Below the pieces are notes generated by a model that saw only the letters and a list, made by a program, of their open reading frames with translations, did not search any database and was not told where the DNA came from. Below are positions 1 to 6,691 of a stretch of 9,402 nucleotides of DNA, piece after piece. Numbering within the stretch: the stretch's first letter is position 1; the number at the start of each line of letters is the position of its first letter. Position numbers and translations under genes: made by a program. This DNA is from CAVDWX01 sp963612735 (lineage in GTDB: Bacteria; Bacillota_I; Bacilli_A; RFN20; CAG-826): contig CAVDWX010000063.1 in assembly GCA_963612735.1 (NCBI GenBank), forward strand, positions 1-9,402, given 5' to 3'.

Positions 1-635
1 GAAGATAATAAGCCACGCGACTCCTTAAATACGCCTTTAACATATTTAGAGAAGAAATAAGAAGTAATAAAAACAACAACGACAAATCCTGTTAAAAATA
101 AAGATAACATCGGTGAAATAAAAATCATCGTCGCATAAACAGCAACGATGGTAAAAACATTTCTAATGATGCTTACTAATACATTAGTGTAAAAATTAGA
201 CATCGAAGAAGTGTAATTAGCCACTCGAGTGACAAGTGAGCCAACCGGCATATCATTAAATTGATTTTGCGACATATTTTCAACATGGCTAAACACTTCA
301 ACACGTAATTTATAAACAATGCGCTGTCCAGCCTTAGTTAAAATCATGCTCTCGAAGTAGCGAAATGCCTGACCAACAATACATAAACTTAAATAACCAA
401 TAGCAATAATTAAAATAAGTTTAATCGAGATATTAGTGGTGTCTTTTAAGTTATCAGTCAATTTAGAATTGAGAAGAGGTCCAGTAATATCAACCGCAAC
501 ATTACACAATATTAAAAACAAAGATATAACAAAAGCTTTCCATTCCGGAAGGACATAATTCATAGTTCGTTTAATCATTACTTTAAAAGGTAGTTTACGA
601 TCTTTTAATAGACCATCATAATGATTTTCTTCCAT
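1..635 (-). CDS. ABC exporter, second subunit (permease part, partial)
   Basis: This is the N-terminal 211 residues of an ABC exporter half-transporter; the rest, including the whole ATPase domain, lies beyond the left edge. It begins MEENHYDGLLKDRK and has an amphipathic lead-in, then hydrophobic helices near residues 34-50, 70-90, 150-170 and 175-195. Between them are conserved exporter stretches such as 'MPVGSLVTRVANYT' in the first intracellular loop, and 'DITGPLL' after TM1. The frame has no stop down to base 1. Its ATG shares one base with the upstream TAA (TAATG), so translation is probably coupled and the two proteins are probably made in equal amounts. Order and sequence style resemble the second partner of Bacillus YheI/YheH (BmrC/BmrD). 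I infer that it carries the catalytically competent Walker B glutamate, which cannot be seen here. The substrate is unknown; drug or lipid export is the family norm. Confidence 0.9.
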   Translation of the reverse strand, partial: MEENHYDGLLKDRKLPFKVMIKRTMNYVLPEWKAFVISLFLILCNVAVDITGPLLNSKLTDNLKDTTNISIKLILIIAIGYLSLCIVGQAFRYFESMILTKAGQRIVYKLRVEVFSHVENMSQNQFNDMPVGSLVTRVANYTSSMSNFYTNVLVSIIRNVFTIVAVYATMIFISPMLSLFLTGFVVVVFITSYFFSKYVKGVFKESRGLLS

Positions 636-2431
636 TAATTTCGTTCTCCTTCCATCGCTTCTAATTGTTGAAGTAAGACCATTTTTTGATAAGTAGGAGA
701 AACGCTTTCAACATACTTAGGTGGCCCAAAAGCCTCTAATTCTCCATTATTTAAAACAATAATCTTATCAAAATTCTTCACGGTTGAAACTCGAGAGGCG
801 ATCACAATTGTGGTTTTGTTTTTTCTCATATTCTCGATATTGTTTAAAATGTTTTCTTCTGTTTTCATATCCACCGCTGAAACGCTATCATCCATGATTA
901 AAATAGGCGAATCTTTGATAAAGGCTCTAGCGATAGAGATGCGCTGTTTTTGCCCACCAGAAAGCGTCGTACCTTGTTCGCCAGAAACAGTATTATAACC
1001 ATCTTTAAAATCTTCGATATTACTAGCGACATCCGCGAATAAAGCCGCTCGTTTAATTTGTTCAGATTCGATATTAATATTTGAAAAAGCGATATTATGA
1101 GCAATGGTATCAGAAAAGAGGAAATTATTTTGTGGAACAAACGCAATAACATCTCTAAGCGACTTTAAATCAGCGTCCATAATATCGATATCATCAAGAA
1201 AAATCATTCCTTTTTCGATATTATATTGTCTTAACAAAACATTCATTAATGTGGTTTTTCCACTTCCAACTTTCCCAACAATGCCAACCCTTTCACCCGC
1301 TTTAATAGTGAGATTGATATTTTTAATAACTTCCACTTCGTCATTATCTGGATAAGAAAAAGAAAAATGATGGAAAGTGATATTGCCTTTAATATTGCTC
1401 ATATCAATAGCATTAAGAGGATTACTAACTTCTTCTTTTTGCTCTAAAAAAGCAGCAACACGTAAATAAGAAGTTTTACCTCGACTTCTCATCGTCACAA
1501 CTTGACCCATTGCAATCATCGGCCAAACCAAAACATCAAAATAGCCAATAAAAGTAATGAGATTACCAGCATCCATATCGATAACTCGATTAAAAATAAC
1601 GACACTGTGCCCTTTAACACTCGCCCAAACAAACCAACCACCAAAGCCGATAATAATGGCAAAAATAAGAGCAATTAATACTTCGATACAAATATCAAAA
1701 ATAACTGATACGCGAATGAAATTCACATTAACGTCCTTATTTTTTCGTGCAATTTTGGCAAACTTTTTAATTTGTTGATTTTCTTTTACGAATGCTTTAA
1801 TGACTCTAATACCAGTAAAGCTTTCTTGTGAAAAATCATATAAATCATCATATGCTTCTTGTCGCTCTTTCCATTTTATGCCCATGAATTTTTCCACTAA
1901 GGCGCCCCAAAGAGCAATCAATAAAATAGGAACAATAGCGATTAAAGATAACGCCCAATCTAAAACAAACATTTTAACGATGGTAAATGATGTTAAGAAT
2001 AAAGCATCAATCATCATCAAAGTTCCCCAACCTAAAAATTCTTCAATCGTTTCTAAATCCGTTGTGAACCAAGACATAACAGTCCCTACTTTTGTCGTAT
2101 GGTAATAAGAAGTAGTTAATCTTTCCGCCTTTAAATACATCTCATGTCTTAAATCTGCTTCGGCTTTCTTTGAAACATAAAAGATGCATAATCGCCACGT
2201 CATACGGCCAATAAAAAGAATGACGCCGACGATTAAAACTTCGTAGATGATCTTCATCAAGCTATTTTTATCAATAATCTCATTAGCGTCATCAAATAGA
2301 TTGACTAAATCGCCTAGACAATCCGGCAAATATAATTGAAACCAATCGCAGGCAATTAAAGCGATTAAAGCAATTAATAACAAATACCAATATTTTTTGT
2401 AATATTTATTTAAATATTTACCAAATAACAT
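635..2431 (-). CDS. ABC exporter, first subunit with degenerate ATP site
   Basis: A complete half-transporter of 598 residues from the start chosen here: six-helix membrane domain followed by an ATPase domain, the usual size for the family. Numbering from this start: Walker A GKVGSGKT at 386-393, Q-loop VPQNN with Gln434, signature LSGGQ at 490-494, Walker B ILIMD followed by Asp515 where a catalytic Glu is expected, D-loop SAVD, and Ser546 (IASRVST) where the switch His is expected. This Asp replacement is the known mark of the degenerate-site subunit in heterodimeric exporters (BmrC/YheI, TM287). Its intact signature would complete the active site of the partner encoded just downstream. The frame is open up to 2500, but I chose the ATG at 2431. 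It has a GAGG Shine-Dalgarno five bases upstream, the protein starts there as MLFGKYLNKYYKKYW, and the predicted promoter leaves almost no room for the earlier ATGs at 2446 and 2500. The substrate cannot be read from the sequence. Confidence 0.93.
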   Translation of the reverse strand: MLFGKYLNKYYKKYWYLLLIALIALIACDWFQLYLPDCLGDLVNLFDDANEIIDKNSLMKIIYEVLIVGVILFIGRMTWRLCIFYVSKKAEADLRHEMYLKAERLTTSYYHTTKVGTVMSWFTTDLETIEEFLGWGTLMMIDALFLTSFTIVKMFVLDWALSLIAIVPILLIALWGALVEKFMGIKWKERQEAYDDLYDFSQESFTGIRVIKAFVKENQQIKKFAKIARKNKDVNVNFIRVSVIFDICIEVLIALIFAIIIGFGGWFVWASVKGHSVVIFNRVIDMDAGNLITFIGYFDVLVWPMIAMGQVVTMRSRGKTSYLRVAAFLEQKEEVSNPLNAIDMSNIKGNITFHHFSFSYPDNDEVEVIKNINLTIKAGERVGIVGKVGSGKTTLMNVLLRQYNIEKGMIFLDDIDIMDADLKSLRDVIAFVPQNNFLFSDTIAHNIAFSNINIESEQIKRAALFADVASNIEDFKDGYNTVSGEQGTTLSGGQKQRISIARAFIKDSPILIMDDSVSAVDMKTEENILNNIENMRKNKTTIVIASRVSTVKNFDKIIVLNNGELEAFGPPKYVESVSPTYQKMVLLQQLEAMEGERN

Positions 2432-2448
2432 ATAAGCCTCGCTCATTA

Positions 2449-2476
2449 ATTCTATATAAGTTATATTTGTTTGCAA
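2449..2476 (-). promoter_or_regulatory. Predicted sigma-70-type promoter of the ABC exporter operon
   Basis: Read on the minus strand, TTGCAA (2471-2476) is followed after 16 bases by TAGAAT (2449-2454). A transcript starting about seven bases further on would begin near 2442, giving a very short leader that holds the GAGG ribosome site (2437-2440) and then the ATG at 2431. This arrangement decides the start codon of the first exporter gene. Based on pattern match only. Confidence 0.45.
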
Positions 2477-2567
2477 GAGAAATAGCCCATTTAAGAGCAT
2501 TCAATATCATACTAGATAGATAATAGAAAGTTGAAATAAATACAAATTAGTAAATAATGCTTTGAGT

Positions 2568-2639
2568 ATTGGATAAAAATAAAACTATTAAAAATGACAA
2601 GCAAGTCTACTAATAGGTATACTTACTTGCAAAAAATAA
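2568..2639. repeat. Direct repeat copy A with internal hairpin
   Basis: About 72 bp that match 3028-3098 in the same orientation with roughly a dozen differences and one gap. It contains an imperfect inverted repeat: arms 2597-2610 and 2617-2630, 14 bp with 11 paired positions, around a six-base loop (TAATAG). On the plus strand it also contains ATGACA (2594-2599), 18 bases, then TATACT (2618-2623), a plausible promoter whose spacer holds the left arm and loop. It stands well upstream of abiE and 137 bp before the exporter start. Candidate operator or promoter duplicate; function not shown. Confidence 0.7.
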
Positions 2640-3027
2640 TAGTTAATCACATGCTAACTAATCAAGTTTTTTTAACTAAAATTGAACGATTCGCTTGGAA
2701 TTGTAAGAAAATCGTGCGAAAAAAGTTAAAAATTGCTTTTACAGAATAATTCAGTGATATTAATTAAAATAAATATAGGCATAAAAGACTATGATTTTTG
2801 AGGTACTATTCGATAATATTACTCCAACTTACTTTTCATAATTATTATTTTAGGGAATGATAAATCAAATATCACGCCAATCACAATTGTTAAAACTATT
2901 CGTTTAAAACTTGGTGCATAATATTTATCTTTTCCATCGATATTTATCATAGCAATAGACATACTCCTTAAAGTTTCCATTATTTGGTACTAGACGATAT
3001 CTTCTTAATATTCATAGCGCTCATGTA
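2640..3027. other. Gene-poor stretch between the two hairpin repeats
   Basis: Nearly 390 AT-rich bases with no confident gene. It contains one doubtful minus-strand ORF (2819-2962, listed separately). Near 2686-2722 there are short inverted matches (ACGATT with AATCGT, TTCGC with GCGAA) too weak to call an RNA. No tRNA shape, insertion-sequence ends or transposase remnant could be recognised. The stretch may be decayed sequence left inside a duplication of the flanking repeat. Confidence 0.5.
2819..2962 (-). CDS. Possible small membrane peptide (47 aa), doubtful
   Basis: An ORF starting MSIAMINIDGKDKYYAPSFK, followed by a hydrophobic stretch (residues 21-42, RIVLTIVIGVIFDLSF onward) and a charged tail ending KSKLE and TAA. 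AAGGAG stands directly in front of the ATG (2964-2969), but only one base away, which is too close for normal use. The next in-frame ATG (2950) is about 13 bases away, which is too far. An upstream in-frame ATG at 2980 gives 53 residues but has no ribosome site. The mix of polar and hydrophobic residues looks protein-like, so it may be a real single-span peptide or the fragment of a decayed membrane-protein gene. I do not recognise the family. Confidence 0.25.
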   Translation of the reverse strand: MSIAMINIDGKDKYYAPSFKRIVLTIVIGVIFDLSFPKIIIMKSKLE

Positions 3028-3098
3028 ATTGATAAAAATCAATCTATTAAAAAAAACAAGTAAGTCTACCTATAAGTATACTTTCTTGCAAAAAATAA
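3028..3098. repeat. Direct repeat copy B with hairpin, probable abiE operator
   Basis: This is the second copy of the repeat at 2568-2639. Its hairpin arms are 3056-3069 and 3076-3089, 14 positions of which 11 pair, with loop CTATAA. Immediately upstream is a perfect six-base inverted repeat, ATTGAT at 3028-3033 and ATCAAT at 3038-3043, which copy A lacks. The right arm ends inside the predicted -35 box of the abiE operon (TTGCAA, 3086-3091). A protein bound here would therefore compete with RNA polymerase. AbiEi antitoxins of this family are known to bind inverted repeats in their own promoter, so an operator role is a reasonable inference. Confidence 0.6.
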
Positions 3099-3114
3099 AA
3101 CCTAGTTATAAAAT
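3086..3114 (+). promoter_or_regulatory. Predicted promoter of the abiE operon
   Basis: TTGCAA (3086-3091), 17 bases, TAAAAT (3109-3114); TATAAA at 3107-3112 is an alternative -10. The start of transcription would fall near 3121, just before the GAGGG ribosome site at 3122-3126, giving a very short leader. The -35 overlaps the right arm of the hairpin repeat. Confidence 0.5.
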
Positions 3115-3134
3115 ATAAATAGAGGGAAGATAAT

Positions 3135-3887
3135 ATGAGATATTATAAAGAATTAGCTAACTTCAATACCTTTACTTTAAAGGAAGCAGCTACCATAATT
3201 GGGAAAATTTCAACTGCTAAAAAATACCTAAAAAAGATGATAGAAACAGGTTATATAAAGAATATACGAAAAAATTTATATACTTGTTACGATGTGGCGT
3301 TAAACGAAGACTGCGCAAATAGATTTCAAATCGCTTCAAATATCAATCAGCATTCTTATGTTTCTTATCACACCGCTTTTGAATTTTATGGATGTTACAA
3401 TCAAGTGTATAGTGAAGTTCAAACCTCAACCACTAAGCGATTTTCACCATTTGAATATGATGGGTATGCTTTTAAATGTTATCCTAACGATATTACAATT
3501 CAAATCGATACGATACAAGGTGCAAAAGTCACGTCCATCGAAAGAACAATTGTCGATTCAATCAATATGCTTGGGAAAGTCATGGACATTGAAGAATTGC
3601 TAAACTGTATCGACCTTGTCCAAACAGTTGATGAAGAGAAACTTCTAGAAACACTAAATGCATATCATAAAGAAGTTCTTTATCGAAAAGTTGGATATAT
3701 TCTTTCCTTTTATAAAAAAGAGTTAAAACTAAGCAATGTTTTTTTTAAGACATGCATGTCAAAAGGAGTTGTTTCGAATTGCAACTTCATCGTAAACGCT
3801 GATAAAAAAAATCTGATATATGACTCGAAATGGGGTATTTATGTCTATCCTCACTTAAATAAAATGCGAACACAGGAGGCGGTTTAA
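3135..3887 (+). CDS. abiEi: AbiEi-family antitoxin / transcriptional repressor
   Basis: A 250-residue protein with the layout of AbiEi, the antitoxin of type IV toxin-antitoxin (abortive infection) systems. Residues 1-55 form a winged helix-turn-helix (FTLKEAATIIGKISTAKKYLK, then the wing IKNIRKNLYTCY). Residues 65-145 are the antitoxin core, with the conserved 'SYVSYHTAFEFYG' block at 74-86 and 'VTSIERTIVDSI' at 132-143. The tail carries the rest of the C-terminal domain. Known members protect the cell from AbiEii without a stable complex and repress their own promoter. The ATG follows GAGGG by eight bases. The stop TAA is immediately followed by the ATG of the toxin gene, so the pair is one transcript. 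The protein looks complete, with no sign of decay. Confidence 0.9.
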   Translation: MRYYKELANFNTFTLKEAATIIGKISTAKKYLKKMIETGYIKNIRKNLYTCYDVALNEDCANRFQIASNINQHSYVSYHTAFEFYGCYNQVYSEVQTSTTKRFSPFEYDGYAFKCYPNDITIQIDTIQGAKVTSIERTIVDSINMLGKVMDIEELLNCIDLVQTVDEEKLLETLNAYHKEVLYRKVGYILSFYKKELKLSNVFFKTCMSKGVVSNCNFIVNADKKNLIYDSKWGIYVYPHLNKMRTQEAV

Positions 3888-4829
3888 ATGTTTAAATATA
3901 CAACAAAAGAAGTAAATAAAATTGCTCAAGAGACTAATTTTAATAAAAACACAGTTGAGAAAGTTTTAAGACTATATTCTATTTTAAACATTATTCAAAA
4001 TTCTGAATTTAAAGATACGCTGGCTTTAAAAGGTGGCACCGCGATTAACCTATTTTTATTTGATTTGCCTCGACTTAGTGTTGATATTGATTTAGATTTC
4101 AACTTGCCTGTTGATAAAGAAACAATGTTTTCATATCGAACTAAAATCGATTCTTTTATAAAAGGATTTATGGAAAGTGAGGGCTATCATCTATCCGTTA
4201 AATCCAAATTTTTGCACACATTAGATTCCTATGTTTACAGCTATCAAACAACATCGAATAACAACGATGTATTAAAAATAGAAATTAATTATTCAGATCG
4301 AGTCCATGTTTTAAAATCAGCCATCAAAGAATCAACAAAAGTACTCGGCGAAACATCGTTTATCAATGTTTTAGCGGATGAAGAATTAATTGGTTCTAAA
4401 ATAAATGCGATGATATGTAGAACCATGCCAAGAGATGTCTATGATGTCTTTAATTTATTTAAGACAGGGAAAATTAAAGATAAAGTTTTAATAAGAAAAA
4501 TAACCATATTTTATCTATGTTTAAGCATTGAAATGCCAATTGACTTTGAAAGCATATTACATACAGCTTTAGAAAAAATTGACAAACTAAATTACCACCG
4601 AATTAAAGAGACACTACTCCCATTATTGCATAAGGGAATAAAATTTAACGTTATTGAAGTCACTTCTTATGTATCAAATGAGATTAAAAATATGTTTCTT
4701 TTAGATGATAACGACAAAGAATTTATTCATCATTTTAATAATAAGGTCTTCATTCCAAATGTTCTTTTTAGTGGCTATCAAATAGAAAACATATCATCTC
4801 ATCCAATGGCATTATGGAAGATTAGATAA
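3888..4829 (+). CDS. abiEii: AbiEii-family nucleotidyltransferase toxin
   Basis: A 313-residue member of the AbiEii/AbiGii nucleotidyltransferase-like toxins (DNA polymerase beta fold). All expected motifs are present: LKGGTAIN at 47-54, RLSVDIDLDF at 62-71 with the metal-binding pair Asp66/Asp68, KIEINY at 130-135 supplying Glu132, and the helix with Lys171 and Arg178 leading into MPRDVYDVFNL at 180-190. Members of this group transfer nucleotides; MenT-type relatives modify tRNA ends. The target here is unknown. Translation starts directly after the antitoxin stop with no gap, and AGGAGG stands eight bases upstream inside the antitoxin gene, a strong ribosome site. The C-terminal helical region is full length, so the toxin is probably active and in need of its antitoxin. 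No clear terminator follows; the next 40 bases are simply A/T. Confidence 0.92.
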   Translation: MFKYTTKEVNKIAQETNFNKNTVEKVLRLYSILNIIQNSEFKDTLALKGGTAINLFLFDLPRLSVDIDLDFNLPVDKETMFSYRTKIDSFIKGFMESEGYHLSVKSKFLHTLDSYVYSYQTTSNNNDVLKIEINYSDRVHVLKSAIKESTKVLGETSFINVLADEELIGSKINAMICRTMPRDVYDVFNLFKTGKIKDKVLIRKITIFYLCLSIEMPIDFESILHTALEKIDKLNYHRIKETLLPLLHKGIKFNVIEVTSYVSNEIKNMFLLDDNDKEFIHHFNNKVFIPNVLFSGYQIENISSHPMALWKIR

Positions 4830-4927
4830 ATCATTATTTTAAAATTTATTAAAAATTTAAAAACTAAACTATCACTAATGATATTTAAAAAAATCAAACG
4901 TTATGAATAAAAAAGGACAAAACCTAT

Positions 4928-4944
4928 TATCAAATTGATAGAAT
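4928..4944 (+). promoter_or_regulatory. Palindrome and possible -10 before the lipid kinase
   Basis: TATCAA-A-TTGATA (4928-4940) is a perfect 13-bp palindrome, and TAGAAT (4939-4944) overlapping its right end could be a -10 box. The best -35 is AGGACA (4914-4919) with a long 19-base spacing, so the promoter call is weak. A regulator bound to the palindrome would block the -10. The ribosome site AAAGGA (4953-4958) follows, seven bases before the ATG. Confidence 0.35.
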
Positions 4945-4965
4945 AAAAAGAAAAAGGACATAGTT

Positions 4966-5874
4966 ATGAAACATTTAATTATCATCAATCGCAATTCTTC
5001 ATCCTCTTCCTCAAAAGATGAATTTATTAAAAAAGTAAAGGAAGTATTTTCTTCTTTAGATTATGAAATATATGAAACACCAGCGCCACGTGTTGTTATT
5101 TCTTATTTAAGAGAATATCTAACTGCTCATAAAGACGAATTAGTTCGTGTTTATGCTTGTGGAGGAGATGGAACCGCACATGAAGTTGCAAATGGACTAG
5201 TGGGTTTTAATAATGCCGAACTCGCTATCATCCCTATTGGAACCGGTAATGATTTTGTTAAATACTATGGTGGAAAAGAGAAATTCTTAAATCTATCGAA
5301 TATGATAAATGGAGCTATTCACGAAATAGATTTATCAAAGATTACAAGCAAAACATTAGATGAGCCACTCTATTCCATCAATGTCATCAATTTTGGTTTT
5401 GATGCAGTTGTAGGAGCATATGGTAACAAATACAAAGATTTAAATAAAAAAGATCCATACGGTAAAGCCTTAAAAGTAGCAATGTTAAAAGCGAGATTTA
5501 ATAAAATCGTCGTCACTGCGGACGGAATTAGACTTAATAAGAAAAGATTATTGCTATGTTCTTTAGCGCAAGGTAATTATGTCGGAGGCAAATTTAAAGC
5601 CGCTCCTAAAAGCAAAAATGATGATGGATTAATTGATATTTGTTTAGTTAAATGTATGACTTTTGCGCATTTAGGAATGATTATGGGCAAATATACCGCT
5701 GGTCATCATTTAGATAAACCCAATCGCGTTTTCATTTATAGACAAGCTAAAAAAGTATCAATTGACGCTCCAAAAGAAATCGATATTTGTGTGGACGGGG
5801 AAATGATTAAAGGCAAACATTTCGATATTGAAATACTTCCTCACGCCATAAAATTAGTATTACCAAAACAATAA
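4966..5874 (+). CDS. Diacylglycerol/lipid kinase (YegS/DgkB/BmrU family)
   Basis: A 302-residue soluble lipid kinase, the usual family length. It phosphorylates a lipid hydroxyl with ATP, most likely diacylglycerol to phosphatidic acid, at the inner face of the membrane. The N-terminal ATP-binding half has 'HLIIINRNS' at the first strand, GGDGT at 66-70 followed by Glu73 and Asn76, and IPIGTGND at 89-96. The C-terminal beta-sandwich half has 'INVINFGFDA', 'DDGLIDICLVK' and CVDGE, with Asp277-Gly278-Glu279 in the position of the conserved acidic motif near the end. In Gram-positives such enzymes (DgkB) recycle diacylglycerol released by lipoteichoic acid synthesis; whether this species makes that polymer cannot be told here. 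The acyltransferase gene begins one base after its stop, so the two are almost certainly co-translated. The exact lipid substrate is inferred. Confidence 0.9.
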   Translation: MKHLIIINRNSSSSSSKDEFIKKVKEVFSSLDYEIYETPAPRVVISYLREYLTAHKDELVRVYACGGDGTAHEVANGLVGFNNAELAIIPIGTGNDFVKYYGGKEKFLNLSNMINGAIHEIDLSKITSKTLDEPLYSINVINFGFDAVVGAYGNKYKDLNKKDPYGKALKVAMLKARFNKIVVTADGIRLNKKRLLLCSLAQGNYVGGKFKAAPKSKNDDGLIDICLVKCMTFAHLGMIMGKYTAGHHLDKPNRVFIYRQAKKVSIDAPKEIDICVDGEMIKGKHFDIEILPHAIKLVLPKQ

Positions 5875-5875
5875 T

Positions 5876-6691
5876 ATGCTCGTAGAAATATCATCGCTTC
5901 TTTTTTCGATTGCCTTTAGTGTGCTTGGTAGTTTCACTTTTTTTAAAGTCCACTACTGGTATGACTTTTATCGTCCATTAATTTTATTTGCTGCTGGATA
6001 TATCTTTATGATATTTATCTTCTGGTGGTGGCTACTCGCTTTTTTTGGTCTATTCGTCGATCAAAATAAAATTTATGAAAAGCCGAATAAATGGTCAAGG
6101 TTCTGGTTTTATGATGGACTTCATTACATCAATCAACACGCTCGTATTAAGGTCAATATTAAAAACATTGATAAATTGCCCAGTGCCAATTTCCTAATCG
6201 TTTGCAATCATCGTTCTAAATTTGATCCAATGATAATCGGAGATCTATTTAAAAATAAAGATATCGCTTTTATTACTAAATCAAGCAACTTTAAAATCCC
6301 ACTTGGTCATAAATTTATGACTGGCTTATGCTATATGGGCATTAATCGAGATGATAAAATTCAATCTCTTGGAGTGATGAAAAGAAGCACTGCATTATTA
6401 AAAAGTGGAGAGGTTTCCATCGGTTGTTTCCCGGAAGGAAAAAGAAATGTTGATGAAGTTCTTCTTCCCTTTCATGAAGGAATATTTTCCGTCGCTTTAG
6501 CAAGTCATACCCCCATTGTCATTATGACGATTAAAAATACCGATAAAATCCATCATAATTTCCCATTAAAAAAGACTAACGTTGAATTAAATATCTTGGG
6601 AGTGATGGAATATGAAGAATATATGGATATGACTCCAATCTCCATCAGTAATAATATTCATCAATTGATGTTAAATGATTTAAGTGAGTGA
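5876..6691 (+). CDS. plsC: 1-acyl-glycerol-3-phosphate acyltransferase (PlsC type)
   Basis: A 271-residue acyltransferase of the PlsC/LPLAT superfamily, which adds an acyl chain to lysophosphatidic acid to form phosphatidic acid. Two hydrophobic segments at about 4-25 and 33-60, the latter with IFWWWLLAFFGLF, anchor it in the membrane. The catalytic block NHRSKFDPM at 111-119 supplies His112 and Asp117. GINRDD at 155-160, FPEGKRN at 185-191 and TPIVIMTI at 212-219 are the remaining three family blocks. It starts one base after the lipid kinase stop (TAATATG) with no ribosome site of its own, so I infer coupled translation. It ends in TGA. Its last 12 bases overlap the last codons of the convergent VanZ gene, so there is no room for a terminator between them. 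The acyl donor cannot be judged. The symbol denotes the family. Confidence 0.9.
   Translation: MLVEISSLLFSIAFSVLGSFTFFKVHYWYDFYRPLILFAAGYIFMIFIFWWWLLAFFGLFVDQNKIYEKPNKWSRFWFYDGLHYINQHARIKVNIKNIDKLPSANFLIVCNHRSKFDPMIIGDLFKNKDIAFITKSSNFKIPLGHKFMTGLCYMGINRDDKIQSLGVMKRSTALLKSGEVSIGCFPEGKRNVDEVLLPFHEGIFSVALASHTPIVIMTIKNTDKIHHNFPLKKTNVELNILGVMEYEEYMDMTPISISNNIHQLMLNDLSE

Noticed and set aside
810..2105. Plus-strand and alternate-frame ORFs inside the exporter gene
   Set aside because: Shadows of the strongly supported minus-strand gene, with unlikely composition and no ribosome sites.
2432..2500. Extended start of the exporter gene at 2500 (or 2446)
   Set aside because: No ribosome site before either ATG. 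The predicted promoter lies inside this stretch, and the ATG at 2431 has a GAGG site and a typical exporter N-terminus.
2651..2749. 32-codon plus-strand ORF rich in Lys and Arg (MLTNQVFLTK...)
   Set aside because: No ribosome site, no recognisable family, and its basic composition is what A-rich DNA gives by chance.
3044..3092. Repeat hairpins as minus-strand intrinsic terminators, because T runs follow them on that strand
   Set aside because: The stems are A/T-rich with mismatches, and no minus-strand gene lies upstream of copy B, where the abiE genes are on the other strand. An operator role fits the promoter overlap better.
2501..3134. tRNA, CRISPR array or insertion-sequence ends in the long gap
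   Set aside because: Only two repeat copies with an unmatched spacer, no cloverleaf pairing, and no transposase fragment or terminal repeats were seen.
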